Below, piece after piece: positions 58,792-64,000 of a stretch of 64,000 bases of DNA. Within the stretch, counting starts at the first letter, position 1. Every line of letters starts with the position of its first letter. Origin of the DNA: Stomoxys calcitrans (Eukaryota; Arthropoda; Insecta; Diptera; Muscidae); the NCBI RefSeq assembly GCF_963082655.1, contig NC_081552.1:69733465-69797464 (forward strand), in the 5' to 3' direction. The translations under genes and the position numbers were made by a program. Below the pieces are notes generated by a model, which was not told where the DNA came from, did no database searches, and worked only from the letters and a program-made list of their open reading frames with translations.

Positions 58792-58809
58792 ATCCGGTTC
58801 GAAGGACCA
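58792..58809 (-). promoter_or_regulatory. BEL primer-binding site, complementary to tRNA-Tyr 3' end
   Basis: Sense TGGTCCTTCGAACCGGAT starts 2 nt after the 5' LTR. From memory, fly tRNA-Tyr begins CCTTCGA and ends in ..CCGGCTCGAAGGA-CCA, giving 17 of 18 matches. The tRNA assignment rests on recall, not a search. Confidence 0.75.
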
Positions 58810-58811
58810 AA

Positions 58812-59498
58812 TGTCTGGGGTCAAACTAAGGGTTTTGCCTTCCGAAATAAAACATAGGAAGTTTTATGTTTAAAATTCAAATGTGGTGGTGATTGTTTAT
58901 TGTGATGTTCTTTTCTATGTTATTTAAATTCATTAGTTATAAGTAGATCGTAGTGTTTAAGTAGCAAATATTTAGGTTTAGATAGCACAATTCATAGATT
59001 TAAGTAGCAGTAGTAAGTAGATTAAAATTTAAATTATGAGTATAGTTGATTGTAGTAGATAGACATTGTATTTAACAGGTGGGGGGTTTGCAATATGAGA
59101 ATTAGTTGGTGTTGTATGTTGTGTCCCGCACTTATGGTTGTTGTGATGTTGCAATTGTGGGTCGAGTGTAGATTTGGTTTTTGAGTCGGTTGTTATTGTG
59201 TCACTTTGTATCTCACTTGGGTTTTCACTTTGAGGGGGAGAGAATACGATGCGCGGGTTTGAGATTTAAAACGAGACTGATCTTTTTCTGGTTGTTGCTT
59301 GTCACTTGGACCCCGCGAAAACGGTCAACTTTCCAAGCTACAAGCAACAATTCCAGGTAAACAAATATGAAATCAAGGCGGAATCAGCGATTAAGAACTT
59401 ACTTCAATGTACCGTTATGCACAGTGGGTCATGTGCATACGTGAACGCATGTCTGCACATGGGTGCACATGACTTCATGTTCAAACGTACCTTGAACA
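58812..59498 (-). repeat. BEL 5' LTR (right copy)
   Basis: 687 bp, no difference from the left LTR found by eye. In sense orientation it supplies the promoter. Short plus-strand ORFs extending from it (e.g. 59306-59581) are antisense and not genes. Confidence 0.95.
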
Positions 59499-59503
59499 GA
59501 TGG
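59499..59503. repeat. BEL target-site duplication GATGG, right
   Basis: Matches 49429-49433. Confidence 0.9.
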
Positions 59504-60436
59504 TATGATGAATTCAACCGATGTCGTAGTTCAATCCAAGACGAATTTCGTGAGATCGTCCAAAACCAGTTCGTCATGTGACCTATCGTCAGATTGAGAC
59601 AACCTTAGGCATTAAAGGGACCAGCATACATTCAATATTGCATGCATATTTGACCGTTAAAAAAATTTGTTCGCGTTGGATCCCACACAATTTGTCAATC
59701 GCTCAAAAAAAGGCTCGTGTCGATTAGTCGAAAGAAATGCTCCAATAATAAGATCGCGGTGCTTCGAAACACCATATCACATCGTGATAGGTGATGAATC
59801 ATGGATTTACGCGTATGAGCCCGAAAGTATAGCAGATGTCAACTGTATGGGTGTTTCAAGATGAGCCAAATCCAACAAAAGTTGATCTCTCACGAAGCAC
59901 TTTCAAGCGAAAGATCGCCCGTTTTTTCGGAAAAACTAAACATGTCGCAATTGTTCCACTAGAACAATGCAGAACAGTCAATTCTGAGTGGTATACATCC
60001 ATTTGTTTGCCAGTTGTCTTCCAAGAAATCAGGAAAATAAACCGCCGAAGACGGATCACTCTTCTCCACGACAATGGGAGCTCTCACACATCGGCTCAAA
60101 CAACTGTATTTTTGAGCACTCAAAACATCGATTTGATGAGTCATCTGCCGTATAGTCCTGACTTGGCCCCGAGTGACCTCTTTTTATTTCCGTACGAAAA
60201 AAATTAAATGAAAGGTCAACGTTTTTCGACACATGAAGAAGCGGTTGATGCGTTTAGAATGCATGTTTTGGAGATACCCTAATCAGAGTGGCAAAAGTGA
60301 TTCGATAATTGGTTCAAACGCATGCAAAAGTGTTTAGGTCTTAATGGGGAATATTTTAAAAAACAATAAAGAAATTTTCGATGATTAATATTTGTTTTTT
60401 TGTTCTCTAATCCCGAAATATAAAAGGCAACCCTCG
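59504..60436 (+). mobile_element. Mariner 2, 3' part: decayed D,D34D transposase and right terminal repeat
   Basis: Continues 49198-49428. Transposase pieces: YDEFNRCRSSIQDEFREI, HTH (YRQIETTLGI), then GDESWIYAYEPES (first Asp, near 59794), STVWVFQDEPNP, TITLL-like HDNGSSHTSAQ (second Asp, 60070) and YSPDLAPSDLFLFP. The third Asp is exactly 34 residues after the second, the mariner D,D34D signature. Frameshifts near 59720, 59850 and 60205 and stops disable it. The right end is 'aaaaggcaaccctcg' followed by TA. Confidence 0.85.
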
Positions 60437-60438
60437 TA

Positions 60439-60707
60439 AAGACTATATTGGCTTGGAAATCGAGGCTGATGACGGAATATAACAAATGCAGAATTCCTCC
60501 ATGGCGATGTAGATTTCGTGGCATTGCGCAAAATGCTAAAATTGGTATTTATTACTATTCACTTTAATATGTATCTTAATTATTTTCTTCATTATACTTT
60601 TTACAGACGGTATCCACGACGAGGAAAAGAGGCTCATAAAGGAAATGCACTTTTTTCGTCTTTCTCTTAGAAAATATAAATTAAAAATAAATTTTCACTT
60701 CGCTTAA
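60439..60707 (+). pseudogene. Candidate host gene fragment: two exons with a 62-nt intron, 5' part interrupted by mariner/BEL
   Basis: Directly after mariner's right end a frame reads LAWKSRLMTEYNKCRI and PPWRCRFRGIAQNAKI up to 60544. A GT donor (60545), a fly-size 62-nt intron with a CTTAAT-like branch site, and the acceptor tttttacag (ending 60606) follow. Splicing (phase 1) continues in frame as DGIHDEEKRLIKEMHFF to a TAA at 60705-60707, about 68 codons in all. Without splicing the frame stops within the intron. An in-frame ATG at 60469 could start a shorter product. On the other side of the nest, 49182-49199 offers ATGGACATGGAAGAAAAA as a possible original start. I do not recognise the protein. 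The last 15 codons are A/T-rich and may be UTR. Confidence 0.4.
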
Positions 60708-61101
60708 AATAATATATTACATGTTTTATCAGCAATTTAATACAGTAAAGTAAAAGTGTATTAATGCAAAAATATCAGCATAAAGTTGGTAAAAATTTTA
60801 TTTGAGAGAGGAGACTACTTTCAAATAAATTGGTTTATTGAGTTAATAACCGCTTTAATTAGATTTTTGAGCTTGTCACAAATCCAAATTACAAATATGT
60901 TAATCAAATTTGTCTATAGGTGCGATTTCAGCGATTTTTTTTTAATTGAATGTACAAATTTCTTAATTGAACTATGTTTTTTATTTTTTCTGTGCGATTT
61001 TAACCAAATGACGAAACGCGTTTGAGCGTTGCTTTTATGGGATTTGTTTATATTGTCACTTCGCGATAACTCCTCTATCTGATCTCTGCTTAAGCTGACC
61101 A
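60708..61101. other. AT-rich, no feature seen
   Basis: No coding or repeat signal. Possible 3' flank of the candidate host gene. Confidence 0.4.
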
Positions 61102-61344
61102 GGGGCCGAATTACCGCATACGCGAACGAGTAAAATGGTTCGAAATCTCTCTATTGTGAATTATGTACCTTTTTATTGGATGGGAATTTTTAAAATTTGA
61201 GAACACGAAAGTTTAAATCGATCATTGTCTACAAAAAATTTGACATAGAATGTATGTACAAGTGGTATAACTTCCATTAAATACGAGTTGAAATTTCATT
61301 CGATACAAAAGCGCACTCCATCACGTATGCGGTAATTCGGACCC
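61102..61344. mobile_element. Small non-autonomous DNA element with 24-bp terminal inverted repeats
   Basis: 243 bp. The ends are GGGGCCGAATTACCGCATAC.. and, inverted, GGGTCCGAATTACCGCATAC.., with two mismatches in 24 bp. The interior is AT-rich and non-coding. I see no clear target duplication. Superfamily unknown. Confidence 0.65.
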
Positions 61345-61604
61345 AGCATTGACAAACACATACATAGCATGACTACTTGAATAGAGGCAAACACTTACAT
61401 TTTTTGAACAAGGATGGGGTGGAGCCAAACGAAAGCAGACATTATTACGAATAAGGGAATAACAACAAAGAACGATAGCGAAATTCTAGGAAATACTAAA
61501 AAGAATGTGTGATGACGCAATAAGAAAACTGTTATTGTTTAAATTTAAAATAACGGAAATTAAATTAAAGGGACCTTAAAACTAATAAAAACCCAATTGT
61601 AGCA
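61345..61604 (-). repeat. Possible partial 3' LTR of the decayed gypsy element
   Basis: In minus orientation a purine tract (AGCGGGGGGTAG, 61605-61616) is followed by TGCTACAATTGGG, a plausible LTR start. No second LTR is in the window and the far end is undefined. Confidence 0.3.
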
Positions 61605-62750
61605 CTACCCCCCGCTCAAGCCTGTTCGTCCCAAATAGGCATAGTTTCCGTTCCATATAAGGCCAACCGCTCTAGGTGCACCCCTTTCATTTTTGACCTT
61701 GGACATCCGTCCTTCTGGATACGATATACGACATAATTTATTTTCTTGATGACTTTGTAGGGGCCTTCCCAATGTGTTTGCAATTTCGGATACAATCACT
61801 TCTTACGTTGCGGGTGAAACAGTAGTAGCGGTTGTCCTTCTTGGAATCCTTTAGTATTTGTCGCACGGTCGTATCTAACCTTCATCCGATTGCTGACCAT
61901 TTTTATTCGATGGCGAGACTTCACGAAAGGTGTCCTGAACATATGTTCCGTAGTCTTCATAGCTATCTGGTTTAGCACCGAATATCAAATCAACAGGCAA
62001 TTTTAACTCGCTTCCAAAAAAAATCTTGGCCGGCGTCTGAGATGTGGAATCGTGTATCGCGGATCTATATGACAACTAAAATTTTGGTATGTGCACATCC
62101 CAGTCTTTCTGCGCATTTTCTACAACTTTCTGTAGATGTTCTTCCAGGGTGCGATTGAACCTTCCGACCATGCCGTCGGAAAGCGGATGTAGGGTTTCCT
62201 GATTCCATATAAGTCACACATTTCTTTAAAAATTACAGATTAAATATTTCTGCCCTGATTAAATTGAATGTCCGATGGAACTCCGTAGCAACATATCCAA
62301 TTTTTGCTGAAAACATCCATAAACCTTTGGGCATTTGCTGAAATTGGGAATGGTCCAACCACATCCAATGCTATAATTTCAAACGGATCTCCCGAATTAT
62401 ACTGTTGCATGTGATCTCGATTTTTCCGTGTTGGACCTTTAGCCGTCATACACCTTTCGCAATTGGATTCCCATTCTGTAGAATCCAAATCCCATCCAAC
62501 CTTGTAGAATCCAAAGTGTTCTCCACTTGGCCCATCGCGGAACTCTGCTAATACATCCATAGTTTTGGAATCTGGTACGATAATTAAATTTCAGCTGGTC
62601 TTTCCATATTCCTATTTTTGGTACAGACACCCATTTATGGTAAACGGGCTGTACCATTGAACCCAATATGATTTCAGGAGAGGGTCCGATTTCATTTCGG
62701 GTTGGTCTTTTGTCTTCATCTTTTGCCAGAATTATCTTGTTTAGAATGAG
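61605..62750 (-). pseudogene. Ty3/gypsy pol fragment: RNase H end, integrase, C-terminal domain
   Basis: In minus orientation: DEDKRPTRNEIGPSPEI (about 62700), DGPSGEHFGFYK and CERCMTAKGPTRK (H2C2 finger, 62440-62540), then MQQYNSGDPFEIIALDVVGP with the first catalytic Asp. A deletion removes part of the core. GVPSDIQFNQGRN follows, in which the second Asp of the usual SDQGRN is Asn. Then MSYRSAIHDSTSQTPAKIFF, LKLPVDLIFG (61875-62075), and the basic C-terminus RMKVRYDRATNTKGFQEG. Frameshifts throughout. Inactive. Confidence 0.8.
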
Positions 62751-62910
62751 AACTTTTCATTGTTCTAAATATGACCGAATATATATGGTATTGACTTATA
62801 AAAAGCATTCCACACAAATTGTTAATTACTTTAATTATTTTTGACATTGAAATCCGATTTTTTTGTATCATGGCAATTATTGGCAAAGAAGGCACAGGTT
62901 AAACATATTT

Positions 62911-63880
62911 TTATACCCTACACCACTACTGTGGTACAGGATATTATAACTTTGTGCATTTGTTTATAACACCCAAAAGGAAGAGAGATACCCCCATTGA
63001 TAAATATACCGATCGACTCAGAATAACTTTTTGATTCGATTTAGCTATGTGTGTCCGTTTGTCTGTCTGTCCGTCTGTTCATGTTAATTTGTGTACAAAC
63101 TACAGGTTGCAATTTTCATCCGATCGTCTTCAAATTTGGCACAGGCATGTTTTTCGGCCTAGATACGAAGCCTATTGAAATTGGAAAAAATCGGATCAGA
63201 TTTGGATATAGCTCCCATATATATATGTTTGTTCGATTTGCAGTAATAATGCAATAAAAAGGCCATTTGTTAGCCGAGTCTCTCGAAATTTGGCAGGAAG
63301 GATTACCTTATGACTCTCGACATTATTATGGAATTTCATAGAATCAGTTAGGATTTAGATGTAACTCATATGTACATATATAGCCCGATTTTCACTCCCA
63401 GAGCCATTGCAAGCGGATTTACTGACTAATTTTGTACAACGCTCTCCGCGACAACTACCACAATATATGAGAAGTTTGCTTGAAATCGGTGCAGATTTAG
63501 ATATAGCTCCCATATATATGTTCGTCCGATTTGCAGTAATAATGCAATAAAATGGTTACTTGTAAACCCATTCTCTCGAAATTTAAAGGGACGGACTTTC
63601 TTATGACTCTCGTCATTATAGGTGAATTTCATAGAAATAGGGTCAGATTTATATATAGCTCTCATAAATATATCGCCCTATTTTCACTCCTAGAACCATT
63701 GCAAGCGCCTTTATTAACCAATTCCCAAAACTTTGTACAACGCCTTGCTCGACGACTACCACATTATCTGAGAAGTTTTCTTCAAATCGGTTCAGAATTA
63801 CATATTTATATGTTCCTCAGATTTTGGGGAATTTGCAATAATGTTGTCATTTGTCAACCGTAGTTACTACAGTTTAAACA
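62911..63880 (+). repeat. INE-like repeat type C, copy 2
   Basis: Head 'ttataccctacaccactact' with 'gtggtacagg', the (GTCY)n tract 'gtctgtctgtccgtctgttc' at 63061-63080, 'caaactacaggttgcaattt', and about three ~300-bp monomers. It is cut at 63881 by a mariner. Confidence 0.75.
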
Positions 63881-63882
63881 TA

Positions 63883-64000
63883 TTGGGTTGCCAAAAAAGT
63901 AATTGCGGATTTTTCATATAGTCGACGTTGACAAATTTTTTCACAGCTTGTGACTCTGTAATTGCATTCTTTCTTCTGTCAGTTATCAGCTGTTAAAGCT
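63883..64000 (+). mobile_element. Mariner 3, 5' end only (runs off the window)
   Basis: Begins after TA (63881-63882) with the mariner terminal repeat TTGGGTTGCCAAAAAAGTAA, then 'ttgcggatttttcatat'. No coding part is reached. It belongs to a different mariner lineage from mariners 1 and 2, whose ends read CGAGGGTTGCC. Confidence 0.8.

Larger units (their letters stand above)
49434..59498 (-). mobile_element. Complete BEL/Pao LTR retrotransposon with accessory ORF
   Basis: 10,065 bp. It has 687-bp LTRs that look identical, 5-bp duplications, a PBS, a PPT, an intact 1816-codon gag-pol and a 312-codon downstream ORF, all in minus orientation. It is inserted in mariner 2. Identity of the LTRs and intact frames indicate a very recent insertion. 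Domain order (gag, zinc knuckles, protease, RT, RNase H, integrase, C-terminal DUF5641-type domain) is that of BEL/Pao. Confidence 0.96.

Overview
The window is eukaryotic and looks like a higher fly, most plausibly a calyptrate/muscid such as Musca or Stomoxys. This is inferred from a five-domain peritrophin gene, a TATA/Inr promoter, AT-rich composition, short fly-type introns, and dense INE-1/mini-me-like repeats with (GTCY)n tracts and 'aagaatatatatacttta' segments. There are no operons, prokaryotic signals or CRISPR arrays. Almost everything is transposable-element sequence. The only complete host gene I can support is a peritrophin at 3739-4773. A small two-exon host-like fragment lies at 60439-60707.

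Layout. 1-3331: decayed Jockey-superclade LINE, then a SINE piece. 3658-4795: peritrophin gene with promoter and poly(A) signal. 5041-11969: a GC-rich tandem repeat element split by a LINE with an intact 1007-residue EN-RT protein (minus strand), ending in about 1.2 kb of pure (AAAC)n. 12014-19476: a related LINE hit three times by INE-like repeats and ending in about 1 kb of (AACT)n. 19480-31975: mariner remnant, INE-like repeats, SINEs with target duplications, an RTE-clade LINE with nearly complete frames, a head-to-head repeat palindrome, and a palindromic Tc1/mariner derivative. 32094-47990: shuffled LINE fragments, a second RTE remnant, and many INE-like repeats in both orientations. 49434-59498: a complete, apparently very young BEL/Pao LTR retrotransposon (minus strand) inside an older mariner. 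61102-64000: a small inverted-repeat element, a decayed gypsy pol, an INE-like repeat, and the start of another mariner at the window edge.

The BEL element is the most interesting object. Its 687-bp LTRs look identical and it is flanked by GATGG duplications. It has a PBS matching tRNA-Tyr, a PPT, a 2.2-kb non-coding leader and an intact 1816-codon gag-pol. Between pol and the 3' LTR it carries an extra 312-codon GC-rich ORF. This ORF combines three zinc-knuckle motifs with a retropepsin-like domain that lacks the catalytic Asp. It is in the same frame as pol, separated from it by one TAA. A candidate splice acceptor sits just before its ATG. The whole element is also studded with about sixty GGGTC pentamers on one strand (GACCC in the sense RNA) and almost none on the other.

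The insertion order can be read from the nesting. LINE into repeat B; INE-like repeats into LINE 2; SINE and a Tc1-like element into repeat-B copies; mariner into an INE-like repeat; and BEL into mariner, which may itself have broken a small host gene.
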